This document shows, one piece after another, positions 19,878-28,900 of a stretch of 39,782 bases of DNA (its first letter is position 1; every line of letters begins with the position of its first letter). The stretch is from assembly GCA_004298335.1 (NCBI GenBank), contig SCTG01000133.1, positions 1-39,782 of the forward strand, in the 5' to 3' direction. The position numbers and the translations under genes were made by a program. The notes under the pieces are model-generated. The model saw only the letters and a list, made by a program, of their open reading frames with translations, did not search any database and was not told the origin of the DNA. The stretch comes from Nitrospirota bacterium. GTDB lineage: Bacteria > Nitrospirota > Nitrospiria > Nitrospirales > NS-4.

Positions 19878-19907
19878 TTGACCTCCTTCTTCGTTGATAA
19901 CCGGTGA

Positions 19908-19937
19908 ATTCTATGTCAACCCTCGCGACGAAGGCAA
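19908..19937 (-). promoter_or_regulatory. Candidate promoter of the second oxidase operon
   Basis: On the minus strand, TTGCCT (19932-19937), an 18-bp spacer and TAGAAT (19908-19913) resemble a sigma-70 promoter. It lies about 30 bp upstream of the GTG start of the methyltransferase, just past the terminator of the preceding gene. Assigned by eye only. Confidence 0.45.
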
Positions 19938-19964
19938 GGAACCGGAACCGCCTCCGCGGCGGGC

Positions 19965-20001
19965 AAAAAAAGAGGCGGCGGAATGTCCATCCCGCCGCCT
20001 C
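19965..20001 (-). terminator. Intrinsic terminator downstream of the CxxHxxM protein gene
   Basis: A 10-bp GC-rich stem (GAGGCGGCGG paired with CCGCCGCCTC) with a 10-nt loop is followed on the minus strand by seven T. It starts 28 bp after the stop of the gene at 20029-20829 and isolates that gene from the oxidase operon. Confidence 0.9.
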
Positions 20002-20028
20002 GAATCACTGACGCCGACCGCTATCTGC

Positions 20029-20829
20029 TTATGGCTTGAATTCGAACTTGGCCGCCGACGACGCGCCGTCTTTCACTTCGATTTCCTGCTCGATCGGCAC
20101 GCCCTTGTTCAGGACCGGATGCCAGGCCACCACCTTGTACTTGCCGGCCGGTACATCCTTGATGCTGAACTTCCCGTCCTCGCCGACGACCGCATAGTGC
20201 GGGCTTGTGACAGGCAAGGCCCAGAACTGCATGAACTCGTGCTGGTCGCAGATCAGTTTGAAGACAGAGCCTTGATCCGCCTTCCGCAGCTTGATCGGTT
20301 TGTCGAGTCCCTTGTCCTTCTCCGGCAGCGCGATGTTGAAGATCGTGGTAGAACTGGGCCCTTTCACCTCGAACGAATGCGGGTTGTGGAGCACACCCTT
20401 CACCGACTTGGGATCATCCGGGTCCGCATCGGTGTTCATCACACGGAAGGACGACTGGGTCGGAACTACGACACCGGTATACGGGAGAAACTCGCAGAAC
20501 TTGGCGGTGATGTCCTCTCCCTTGAATTCAGCCTGGAACTTCTCATCCTTGATGCCCGTTACCGCCACAACCGCGTTCTTCAGACCACCATCCTTGCCGA
20601 CCTGCACTTCATGGAGAAGCCGCTTCTCGCCCTTGGCATCCTTGTTCTCGTTTTTGATGCAGAACTTCGGATTGGGAAATTTCGAGAAGAGGAACTCCTT
20701 CGCCGCCGGAGCCTTGCCCGAAAACGACACCTTGCCTTCAACCGTCCCGTTCGCCCACGATGCCATCGGGACAGCCAAGAACGCGATCGCCGCAATAGCG
20801 ATCACTGTAAATATTCCAACCTTCTTCAT
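20029..20829 (-). CDS. Exported carboxypeptidase-regulatory-like protein with CxxHxxM motif (copy 1)
   Basis: A 266-residue protein with a clear signal peptide (cleavage near ASWA-N, residue 26). The C-terminal part (about 205-266: VVGEDGKFSIKDVPAGKYKVVAWHP) is a carboxypeptidase-regulatory/transthyretin-like beta domain. Before it lies CDQHEFM, with C194, H197 and M200, and an upstream His pair (H148, H151), which together could form a cupredoxin-like copper site. C57 and C112 may form a disulfide. A paralogue lies at 24895. It has its own promoter and terminator, so it is probably monocistronic. Ribosome site AAGGAGG precedes the ATG. The copper role is inference. Confidence 0.75.
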   Translation of the reverse strand: MKKVGIFTVIAIAAIAFLAVPMASWANGTVEGKVSFSGKAPAAKEFLFSKFPNPKFCIKNENKDAKGEKRLLHEVQVGKDGGLKNAVVAVTGIKDEKFQAEFKGEDITAKFCEFLPYTGVVVPTQSSFRVMNTDADPDDPKSVKGVLHNPHSFEVKGPSSTTIFNIALPEKDKGLDKPIKLRKADQGSVFKLICDQHEFMQFWALPVTSPHYAVVGEDGKFSIKDVPAGKYKVVAWHPVLNKGVPIEQEIEVKDGASSAAKFEFKP

Positions 20830-20937
20830 GGCCCAAACCTCCTTAAATTAATGAACGTTACGACTCCGACGGGAAATCAACCCTCTGTTCGCTGTTGGTG
20901 AAAAACACCCTCCCCAAGGTTTATAAAAGAAGGCTCA

Positions 20938-20968
20938 CTTATACCACAGGACGGTCAAAAGTTGTCAA
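20938..20968 (-). promoter_or_regulatory. Candidate promoter for the CxxHxxM protein gene
   Basis: Minus-strand TTGACA (20963-20968), a 19-bp spacer and TATAAG (20938-20943) preceded by TG (extended -10). It leaves an untranslated leader of about 100 bases before the ATG at 20829. The spacer is slightly long. Assigned by eye. Confidence 0.5.
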
Positions 20969-20984
20969 GACCTATGATATTCCA

Positions 20985-22313
20985 TTACGAGCCGTTCAGC
21001 AACCGGCCGATCGCGCCAGCGGCCGTCACGCGGACCGCAACATCGCTATCGGTCAAGAGAGGCTTCAGCACTGCGATATGCTTGTCGGAGCCGAGATGAC
21101 CAAGAGCCCGAACGGCTGTAATGCGGGGCCTAGGGGTGGCATCGCGCATGAGTTCGAGCAAATACGGCACTGCGGAGGGGTGACCGGTCTGACCAAGCAC
21201 TCGGGTAACCTCCGAGCGGACACCAGGATCCTGCGACTGCATGGACGCCCGCAACACCGGCTCGGCCGACGCCGGTTTGTACGGGAGCAACGCCGCAGCG
21301 GCCTCGGCACGCACAGCGGGAACTGTTTCCTGCAATAGCGGCTCGATCACGGCCGCCGCCGTCGCGCCTTCCAATCTGGCAAGCGAGAGGGCCGCCACTC
21401 CGCGCACCAGCGGCACGGGGTCTTTGATAAGAACGGCAATCGCCGGAACCGCGCCGACATCCTTCCGCTCGGCCAGGATTCCCGCAGCCGTCGCACGCAC
21501 GATGGCTTCGCGATCAGTCAACGCCGCCTTGATCGCCGTAAGCACACGGGCATCCTGCAAGTGCCCGAGGACCCGAAGCACCCCAGCCCTTTCATCAGGC
21601 TTCGGATGTTTGAGTTCTTCCAACGCCAGGTTCAGTACCTCCGGTCGCCCCAGCGCCACAAGGGCCGCCGCGGCCGCCGCTCTTACTCTTGGTTGATCGT
21701 CTTTTAGCAGCGGCTCGACCACAGGAATGAATTTTCGCTCTCTTGATTCGCCGAAAGCACGGACCACGCGCTCTCGAACCATTGCGGCCGGATCTTGGAT
21801 GAGCTTACGCAAACGGTCCGAGTGCACCGCATGCCCCGTACGGGCCATCCCTTCGACCGCCAAGGCCCGAACCATCCCCGACTGGTCGGCCAGCGCCGTT
21901 TCGAGCAGCGGGACTGTGTCGGCTCCGCCCATCTCCTTCAAAGCCGTTACGGCCGCCCCGCGCATCTGCTCCCGCATATCAAGGACCGCCGGCGCAATGA
22001 CCCCCATGGCGAGCTCTCGAAGCAGCGCCGGATCATCCTTGCCCCGCTGCGCGCTCAAACGATTGTAATCACCGATAGCTTTCTCGGACTGTCCCATCTT
22101 CAAATAGGTTCGCATACGCAGTTCGAGAGCACCGGCAGGCCCGATGCCGCTCCCAATGAGCGGATCCAAGAGCGCCAGCGTCTGCGGAAACTTCTGCTGC
22201 TCATAGGCCGCACGCGCTTCCCCGAGCGAATCGGCGGCGACACTCGTCCCTGCAAAGCAAAACAACCGAACGCCCAGGACGCCAACGCACGCAATCCGCG
22301 AGAGTGTCATCAT
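20985..22313 (-). CDS. Exported HEAT-repeat protein
   Basis: A 442-residue protein with a signal peptide (about residues 1-26), a short TPR-like helical start (SLGEARAAYEQQKFPQTLALLDPL), then about ten HEAT or PBS-lyase-like repeats of the form DPxxxVRxxAAxALxxL. Such repeats form a superhelical protein-binding scaffold, here in the periplasm. The ATG at 22311-22313 is preceded by GAGGAG. The open frame extends 11 codons further, but the signal peptide and ribosome site favour this start. It is divergent from the SUMF1-like gene at 22446, and its own downstream side carries the promoter of the next gene. Partner unknown. Confidence 0.8.
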   Translation of the reverse strand: MMTLSRIACVGVLGVRLFCFAGTSVAADSLGEARAAYEQQKFPQTLALLDPLIGSGIGPAGALELRMRTYLKMGQSEKAIGDYNRLSAQRGKDDPALLRELAMGVIAPAVLDMREQMRGAAVTALKEMGGADTVPLLETALADQSGMVRALAVEGMARTGHAVHSDRLRKLIQDPAAMVRERVVRAFGESRERKFIPVVEPLLKDDQPRVRAAAAAALVALGRPEVLNLALEELKHPKPDERAGVLRVLGHLQDARVLTAIKAALTDREAIVRATAAGILAERKDVGAVPAIAVLIKDPVPLVRGVAALSLARLEGATAAAVIEPLLQETVPAVRAEAAAALLPYKPASAEPVLRASMQSQDPGVRSEVTRVLGQTGHPSAVPYLLELMRDATPRPRITAVRALGHLGSDKHIAVLKPLLTDSDVAVRVTAAGAIGRLLNGS

Positions 22314-22389
22314 TCTTTGCTCCTCATTGATCCGGCGAAATAGCACGCAGACCCTCCCATCGTCAAGATATAGCGCGAGACTGTTCCCC

Positions 22390-22418
22390 TTGACACATCC
22401 ACCGTCGGCTGATAAATG
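22390..22418 (+). promoter_or_regulatory. Candidate promoter for SUMF1-like gene at 22446
   Basis: TTGACA at 22390-22395 with an A/T-rich -10-like segment (GATAAATG, 22411-22418) 15-17 bp downstream. The expected transcription start falls near 22425, which argues against an ATG at 22416 and supports the start at 22446 behind GAGGAG. Confidence 0.45.
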
Positions 22419-22445
22419 AAGCCTTCGCCAAAGAGGAGCCGCCGA

Positions 22446-23276
22446 ATGATACGAGTGATGACAGTGACCTGCGTAATGATTCTGATCGCCTTGAGTACGG
22501 CTCGCTCGCCGTCGGCCGAGGGTGCCGATCTTTCAGCCATCACCGGCAGAGACGGTGCGCCGCTGGTCCTCATCCCGGCGGGCCCCTTTCCGATGGGCGT
22601 GCCCAAAGGCGATCGTGACGGCGGCCGCGACGAGTATCCCAATCACGTGGTCATGCTCGACGCCTATTACATTGACAAATTCGAAGTAACCAACGGCCGC
22701 TACTGGGAGTTCGTCCGCGCGACCGGACACCGGCCGCCGCAGCACCCCAAAGATCCGACCCGAAACCTGTGGCATGGAACTGTACCGCCGGAATCCATCG
22801 CCGACCGGCCAGCCATTAATGTGGACTGGTTCGACGCAGAGGCCTACTGCAAGTGGGCCGGCCGGCGCCTCCCGACGGAAGCCGAATGGGAGAAAGCCGC
22901 GCGGGGTACCGATGACCGTCGCTTCCCTTGGGGGAACGTCGAGCCGACGCACAAGCACTTGAACTTCAACCAGCGTTGGCAGGGTGAAAAAACGCTGATG
23001 CCGGTGGGCAGCTACGAAGCCGGCAAGAGCCCGTACGGAGTCTATGACATGGCCGGCAACGTCTGGGAATGGGTCGCCGACTGGTACGACGCGTACTACT
23101 ACGAGAAAAGCCCGGCACGGAACCCGAAAGGGCCGGCAACCGGCACGCGCAAGGTCCTTCGCAGTTCGGGCTGGGAAGTCGAAACGCCGCTCGTTCGTTC
23201 CGTGACCCGCGTCATGAGTGACCCCCTGAACCGGAATCATTCAACAGGGTTCCGCTGCGCGGCAGACGCGCCGTAG
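22446..23276 (+). CDS. Exported SUMF1/FGE-fold protein (copy 3)
   Basis: A 276-residue protein with a signal peptide (about residues 1-25) and one SUMF1-type domain: APLVLIPAGPFPMGV, MLDAYYIDKFEVTN, RRLPTEAEWEKAARG, SPYGVYDMAGNVWEW and the final GFRCAADAP. The strand before the end reads VLRSSGWEVETPLVRSV, without the catalytic cysteine pair of FGE. It is monocistronic, divergent from the HEAT-repeat gene and convergent with the LolA-like gene, whose stop is 5 bp away. Function unknown. Confidence 0.85.
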   Translation: MIRVMTVTCVMILIALSTARSPSAEGADLSAITGRDGAPLVLIPAGPFPMGVPKGDRDGGRDEYPNHVVMLDAYYIDKFEVTNGRYWEFVRATGHRPPQHPKDPTRNLWHGTVPPESIADRPAINVDWFDAEAYCKWAGRRLPTEAEWEKAARGTDDRRFPWGNVEPTHKHLNFNQRWQGEKTLMPVGSYEAGKSPYGVYDMAGNVWEWVADWYDAYYYEKSPARNPKGPATGTRKVLRSSGWEVETPLVRSVTRVMSDPLNRNHSTGFRCAADAP

Positions 23277-23281
23277 GGCCG

Positions 23282-23896
23282 TTACATCTTGGCGTCGGGA
23301 GGGAGTACAGACGGGGCCTTCTCCTTCGGCCCGTCAAATCTCTCTAGCGGTTGAAAATTCACCGGTAATTGGAAGAGGAAGTCCGAGACGTGCCCGATAC
23401 GGACACGTCGGTATTCCACTATCCAAGACCCATCCTTCTTCGCTAGCTTCAACGGAAAATGAATGTCGGTGGCCAGCCACTGGTAGTACGTATCTGTCCG
23501 GTCCCCTTCCTGCACACGGATCTCATACAGCGCGGTCGGATGGCCGTCCAGGGTCTCCGTTCCGATCTTGTCACGCGAGACTTCGCCTTCCAGCTTCTCG
23601 TAGACTTTGGGAGCCTGGGCGGAATCGTACGGGATTTCCTTGTAATGTTTGAGACGGGAGAGCAACAGCCACATGACCTGCTTGTCCTTGCGGACGATGG
23701 TCACGTTGACCGGGCCGATGTCCTGATGCTCCAGACGCCAGCGGTCGTCCCGGTAGAAAATATTGGAAATGTGCGTCTTGCCGTTCGCGCGGGTGACCTG
23801 GTCGGCGCTGAACTCGAGAGCCCAGGCAGGCGCCTGGGCAATCACCAAAAATAATCCCCCGGAGAACAGCGCACACGCTCTGGCCCGTACAGTCAC
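23282..23896 (-). CDS. Exported LolA-like / outer-membrane lipoprotein-sorting-type protein
   Basis: A 204-residue protein with a signal peptide ending near PAWA-L (residue 26). It is followed by beta-strand-rich sequence typical of the LolA/LolB or DUF4412-like half-barrel (FSADQVTRANGKTHISNIFYRDDRWRLE, VTIVRKDKQVMWLLL, then the late YRRVRIGHVSDFLFQLP). Such domains bind lipid or lipoprotein anchors. It starts with GTG behind AAGGACG. It is the last gene of the multicopper-oxidase gene group, 9 bp after the SUMF1-like gene. A true LolA is usually elsewhere, so this is probably a specialised relative. Confidence 0.65.
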   Translation of the reverse strand: MTVRARACALFSGGLFLVIAQAPAWALEFSADQVTRANGKTHISNIFYRDDRWRLEHQDIGPVNVTIVRKDKQVMWLLLSRLKHYKEIPYDSAQAPKVYEKLEGEVSRDKIGTETLDGHPTALYEIRVQEGDRTDTYYQWLATDIHFPLKLAKKDGSWIVEYRRVRIGHVSDFLFQLPVNFQPLERFDGPKEKAPSVLPPDAKM

Positions 23897-23905
23897 CGTC
23901 CTTCA

Positions 23906-24877
23906 CTACTGAGGCGGTTGCTTGACCTTGGCGGGCTCGCCGGGAGACGGTGTGGACACGTCGCGGGCGCACCGGAAACCCAGCCAGTTCATGCGGGTCT
24001 TGGGGTCCGCGCCATTCCGTTGGGCGGGTCGGACACTGGGTGTGCTGTCGACCCACCCGCCGCCACGGAAAGCCTTGTGGGAACCATGGTCCGGGCCTTT
24101 CGGATTTCGGTCCGGCCCATACCTGTAATAGGAAGGATCATACCAGTCGGCGGTCCATTCGGCGACATTGCCTGCCATGTTGAAGACGCCGTATGCGCTG
24201 ACCGCGTTCTCGTACTTGTCCACCGAGACAATCGGTGGGTAGAGGAGAAGCCGTTCAGGCCGATCGCGCACCGGTCCGGAAAGTCCTGTGCGACCAAAAT
24301 TCGCACGTGACAAGCCGGCCGGCTCATTGCCCCAGGGATATATCCGTCCGTCTGTTCCACGAGCCGCTTTCTCCCATTCAGCCGACGTGGGCAATCGCTT
24401 GCCGGCCCACTTGCAGTATGCGTCCCCCTCGAACCATGAGACATGCATGACAGGATGAGCGGCCATCGTTTCCTGAAAAACGCCTCCCCACTTCCAATCC
24501 ACCAACGGAGGCAAGTTGTTGGCCAGAACATACTTCAGGTATTGGACCGTGGTCACTTCATACTTGTCGATCTCATATGCGTCGAGGTAGACAGTCCGCT
24601 GCGGGTATTCAGCCGGATACGAATTCCGGTCCACTTGCCGATTGCTGCCCATTAAAAACGGACCGGCTGGAATCAGCGCCATTTCGTCTTTCGGAGGCAA
24701 GGTGGTCAGGTGCGCAGCGGCCTTCTTGCCTTCAGGTGTCCATTCCGGCACCACATCGGCGACATCGCTGCCGCCACTGGTCACTGCCGTAGCGAAATCG
24801 GACCCGAGCCAGAAAAATGCGAGCACCAAGGAGAGCACACAGATCGTCGTCAAGAATCGCTTCACCAGAGACTCCAT
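23906..24877 (-). CDS. Membrane-anchored SUMF1/FGE-fold protein (copy 4)
   Basis: A 323-residue protein with an N-terminal anchor (about residues 7-30) and a SUMF1-type domain: DEMALIPAGPFLMGS, YLDAYEIDKYEVTT, KRLPTSAEWEKAARG, SAYGVFNMAGNVAEW, AFRGGGWVDST and LGFRCARDVS. FGE catalytic cysteines are absent. A Pro/Lys tail follows the domain. It lies 17 bp downstream of the CxxHxxM protein gene and 9 bp upstream of the LolA-like gene, in the group headed by the giant multicopper oxidase, so it may take part in the same envelope process. Confidence 0.85.
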   Translation of the reverse strand: MESLVKRFLTTICVLSLVLAFFWLGSDFATAVTSGGSDVADVVPEWTPEGKKAAAHLTTLPPKDEMALIPAGPFLMGSNRQVDRNSYPAEYPQRTVYLDAYEIDKYEVTTVQYLKYVLANNLPPLVDWKWGGVFQETMAAHPVMHVSWFEGDAYCKWAGKRLPTSAEWEKAARGTDGRIYPWGNEPAGLSRANFGRTGLSGPVRDRPERLLLYPPIVSVDKYENAVSAYGVFNMAGNVAEWTADWYDPSYYRYGPDRNPKGPDHGSHKAFRGGGWVDSTPSVRPAQRNGADPKTRMNWLGFRCARDVSTPSPGEPAKVKQPPQ

Positions 24878-24894
24878 TCAACGTGATTGTTGGT

Positions 24895-25836
24895 TCAGGG
24901 CTGCTGCAATTCGAGAGTCGGTTTGACCTCCCGGGAACCAAGGACCTCTAATCCGAAGTGAGGATTCTCCACCGCTTCCATTCCAGCTCGAGCTCCGAAC
25001 TTGGACTGAATCTCGAAATTGGCCGTCACCGATCCCTTGGCCGCAATCGTCACTTCTCGTTCAATGATCATGCGTTCCTGGGGGTGCCATACCACAAGCT
25101 TATAGGTGCCAGGGGGAATACCGCTGATCGTGAACCGTCCCGACTCATCGGTCGAGGCGTAGTACGGATTGTCCACAGCCAACCCCCAGGTTTCCATATA
25201 CGCGTGAAACCCGCATTGCATCACAAAGATCCGGCGCCCCTTCGTCATGTGAATCGTCTGGATTGACGGCTCCCCGACCATGTGCCTGTGGTAGTTGGCA
25301 TCCATGGCCGCTTCCTTCGGATGATGCGGGTTCATCGGCAGCGGCACATTGAACAAGACCCGAGGCCCCAACTCGGAGGTTTCGTAGGCCTGAATATCAT
25401 GCATCACCGGATCCATATTGACGATCGAAACTTTATCGTTGTCTCGTACCACATTTACAAAGGGCAAGAACCGGCAATCTCTGGCCTCAATTTGCGGGGA
25501 TTGAAACGGGAACGGTTTCCCCTTCTCGATCCCCGTCAGCATCACGACCACGTCTTTGACTCCCCGATCCTCCGCAACCGTAAACTCCTTAAGGAGGCGA
25601 AACCCATGGCCGTTCGAGATCCTGCCACAATAGACCGGATCAGGGAATGTGACCAGGTTGAATCCTCGGGGGACCGGCTTTCCCCCCGCCAGCGTCACCT
25701 TGCCTGACAGTGTCCCCCCATCAATGACCGGGGCCTCCTGATATGCAAACACGACAGAAACCGTAACGTTCAGACCGAGGCCAACACTCGCAATAAGTCC
25801 CAACCCCCGTTGCATTAATGAATATTGCTTGCTCAT
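24895..25836 (-). CDS. Exported carboxypeptidase-regulatory-like protein with CxxHxxM motif (copy 2)
   Basis: A 313-residue paralogue of the protein at 20029-20829. An N-terminal signal or anchor is followed by GGTLSGKVTLAGG, paired cysteines (C70, C121), H146, then CGFHAYM (C208, H211, M214) directly before a transthyretin-like domain (GRFTISGIPPGTYKLVVWHP). An extra His-rich loop (MNPHHPKE...NYHRHM) is absent from copy 1. The ATG at 25834-25836 is preceded by GGAGGG. It is encoded next to the giant multicopper oxidase, so a periplasmic copper or electron-transfer partner is plausible (inference). Confidence 0.75.
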   Translation of the reverse strand: MSKQYSLMQRGLGLIASVGLGLNVTVSVVFAYQEAPVIDGGTLSGKVTLAGGKPVPRGFNLVTFPDPVYCGRISNGHGFRLLKEFTVAEDRGVKDVVVMLTGIEKGKPFPFQSPQIEARDCRFLPFVNVVRDNDKVSIVNMDPVMHDIQAYETSELGPRVLFNVPLPMNPHHPKEAAMDANYHRHMVGEPSIQTIHMTKGRRIFVMQCGFHAYMETWGLAVDNPYYASTDESGRFTISGIPPGTYKLVVWHPQERMIIEREVTIAAKGSVTANFEIQSKFGARAGMEAVENPHFGLEVLGSREVKPTLELQQP

Positions 25837-25906
25837 CGGCACCCTCCCGAATCCATCTCGCACCCTTTATAACCTATTCGTTTTATTATACCGTATCTGG
25901 AAACGA

Positions 25907-25942
25907 ACGGGGGAGCCACACGCTTGAATGTGGCTCCCCCGT
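25907..25942. other. Strong hairpin between the multicopper oxidase and its downstream gene
   Basis: A perfect 14-bp inverted repeat (ACGGGGGAGCCACA paired with TGTGGCTCCCCCGT) with an 8-nt loop sits 26 bp after the multicopper oxidase stop. The minus-strand tail has only three consecutive T, so it could be a partial terminator or an mRNA-stabilising stem. A TATAAT on the minus strand at 25885-25890, just past it, may belong to a secondary promoter for the next gene. Confidence 0.6.
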
Positions 25943-25968
25943 CGATCGTTACGCTGACGCGCCCGCAA

Positions 25969-28900
25969 CTATTTCAGCGCAGTCGGCAAAGGCTGGCCGG
26001 GAATTGTCTGCTCCTCTGCTTTCTGGACGCCGACGTTGCTTTTGGACAACGGGAGAATCCGCGAATCATTCGCCGGCAAGACCCTGAAATAGCCCCATTG
26101 TCCAGACTGGGAATACGGCAAGCGCTGATTGCCCCAAACGTAATCGCCCGGCAACTTATAAGGGCCGCCGGCCGAAGCAATGAAGGCATCCAGCACCTCC
26201 GCTCCCGAGAACTGCACGGCGCTGAGCTGGTCAGCCCCCCTCATGAACGGCTCGATCGGCCATTCATGTTTTTCCAAGCCGAAGATCTGGTTCTGCTCAT
26301 TGCTGGCTCCTAGGATATGTATCCGCACAGGATCGCCTGCGTGGGCTTCGATGAGCGGCGTGGCCGGGTCCTCCGGCTTGTCCGCTTTGCAGGGCTGGAA
26401 CATATGACCCAAATCACACCCCTGCTCTTCCCTAGCCTTGTATGGCTCATTCCGATAATTGACGCCAGTGAGCCCCGCCACATTCTGCACGTAAGGCATG
26501 AAACTCGTGCCGATGATGTTGTCTTCGTCCTGGAAGAACAGCGCCACATCGCGATAATTTGCGCGTGTCTCATTCCCCTGAATCGTCCGATCCACGATGA
26601 CATCGGCCACCCAGCTGTTCTTTTGGGAGATATCTGCGCCGGTCTTGGGATCGCGATATTGGGAGCCCTTGGGTCCCACGACGACTGCGCCGAATAATCC
26701 ATTCCTTGGGTTCAACATCACATTCCCAAAGTCCCAGACCAGGGACGTGATTTCCCCGTTGAACGGATGCGCATAATACGTGTACGTCCGGCTCTCACCC
26801 GCCCCGATCGTCTGGTCGCCCGGGTTGTTCCCCACATTCGCTCCGAGCGAGTCTTTCGGGTCAAAGGCCAGCGAGAAGGCTGAGAACGAGGCCCGGCTGT
26901 TCGCCATCTTGTTCTTCAGGTTGATTTTGATGCAATCACCCACGTTCACATGGAGCGTCAAGGGACTCGGCGTCAAACCCATCGCCACCTTGGTCGCATC
27001 CTCTTCGAGCGCATATATTTTCCCTTCCGGATTTCTCGTCATGATCTTCCGCTCAAAATCCACTTCAATCAGGTCGGGCGCTTTCGCATTGAACTTGAGA
27101 TCATGATCCATAGCGACCACGTTGAACGACTTGACCGGCGCGTTATCGGGACACACCGACTTGGCCGGAGCCGGGATCTCGTTCCGTCCGGAATACCCTG
27201 CCGGCAGCTTCTGGAGATCCGGCACCTCCTTATCCAACACCCGCATGATACCCCACGCTCCCTCCGAGAAATGGGAGGAACGCCCTGTGAAGTGGAGATA
27301 GTCCCCCGGCATCAATTGCGGACCGCCGGCCTGCGGCACGACGAGATCGTATCGTTCCGCAATACCGATATGAATCGAGTTCTTCCGGTTTGCATCCCCC
27401 GCATATCGCTCCGAAAGGAACGTATGGCCGGACAGAACCCAGTCCATGCTTTCGTTCATCAGGGTATGCAGCAACCGGAATACGACGGTATCCCCCAGAT
27501 ACGCCCGAATCAGTGGCGTCGACGGGTCGCCGTGCACCAAGCTACTGAATATTTTCGATGCATCGGGATTGTTCGCCAGCCGCTTCGCGACCGGTTCGGC
27601 CCTGAAGTTTAACCCGCTGCCGGTCGTGTGCGTCCCTCCATTCAGGAACGGCATGGGGGTCATCGCGATCTTTTCCGGCATCATAAACGACACCGTTTTG
27701 CCGCCCTCCAAAGCCACTTCCACCGGCTGCCCGGGCGGATTGCCGGCCGTCACGACGTTCACGGTGTGAGGAACCGTGTCATGCACTTGCACCATTAACT
27801 CTCTGAAGCTCCCGTTCACGCCATAGCCGACCGGCTCGACCGTGTGAATATCCGCCACCGGTCCGCTTCGGATCGGCTTGCCGGTCTTCGGATCGTGATA
27901 CGTGGATCCGACCGGTTCAACGATCAGCGTTCCGAACCCGCCGTGCGGCCAGGTCGTGGCCCCAAACGCATGGTCGTGCCAGAATACCGTTCCCACATCG
28001 GCATCCACCCACAACCGTTGCCTGACGAACTCGACGGTGATGATATCGCCGCTCGGATGGTCATGCTTGAGCGGATTCTGCAAGGCAATGGTGTTTCCTT
28101 TGATTGATACGATTCGCTGAATCTCGTTGCCCTGGACATTATCGGCCCCGATCAGCAACTCCGTCCCAACATGATACTGGGCGGCGTTCTTGAGTGTGAT
28201 GCTCAGGCTGCCTTTTTTCGCCGGGGCCGTCAGCACCGTGTTCATCGGCGCGGGCAATCCTTTCTTTTGCTTCTTCTCCAACATGATGAACGGGCGGACC
28301 GACTGCTCATACGAGAACCCGGTGATCACGCCGTCCGACGACTGATTGTCGAACTGCAGGAAATGGGGATGAATATTGATCTTCGAAGACTGGAAATTCG
28401 TGAAGTCATCATCCGCCCATTCGCTGGTAAGGGTCCAATCCACGCAGTCGTACACATTCGCTCGGTACACGAGCGGATACCGGAGATCGTTATTCTTTCG
28501 GACGGCATCCTCCTCCTCATGAAGGACGTAGATCAGGCCGTTCTGATCAACCATTGGGGGCTCCTTGCCGTGGCCCTTGCTGATCTCGATCGGCAACTTG
28601 ATGAAATGGATGTTGTAATACTTCCGTCCCGCGTTTTCCGGGCAGAGACTCCAGATGCCGTTCTCTCCCGGCTTGGGCGGATCCACGCTGCGGCTTCCGT
28701 CCTCATTCTGATGGATCATCTCAAGCCATGGCGCACCGTTGTGATTCGGCGAAAACATCACGCGCTTTCCGAAGTGCGGCTTCAAATGCGGCCAGGATAC
28801 TTTGCCGGTCGCAGGCTCGAAGAGGATCGGCAGCCGCTCGCCCGGCTTCGGCGACTTATACTTCGGATTGGCGATGGTGCTCTCTTTCTCGGTCAGAGCC

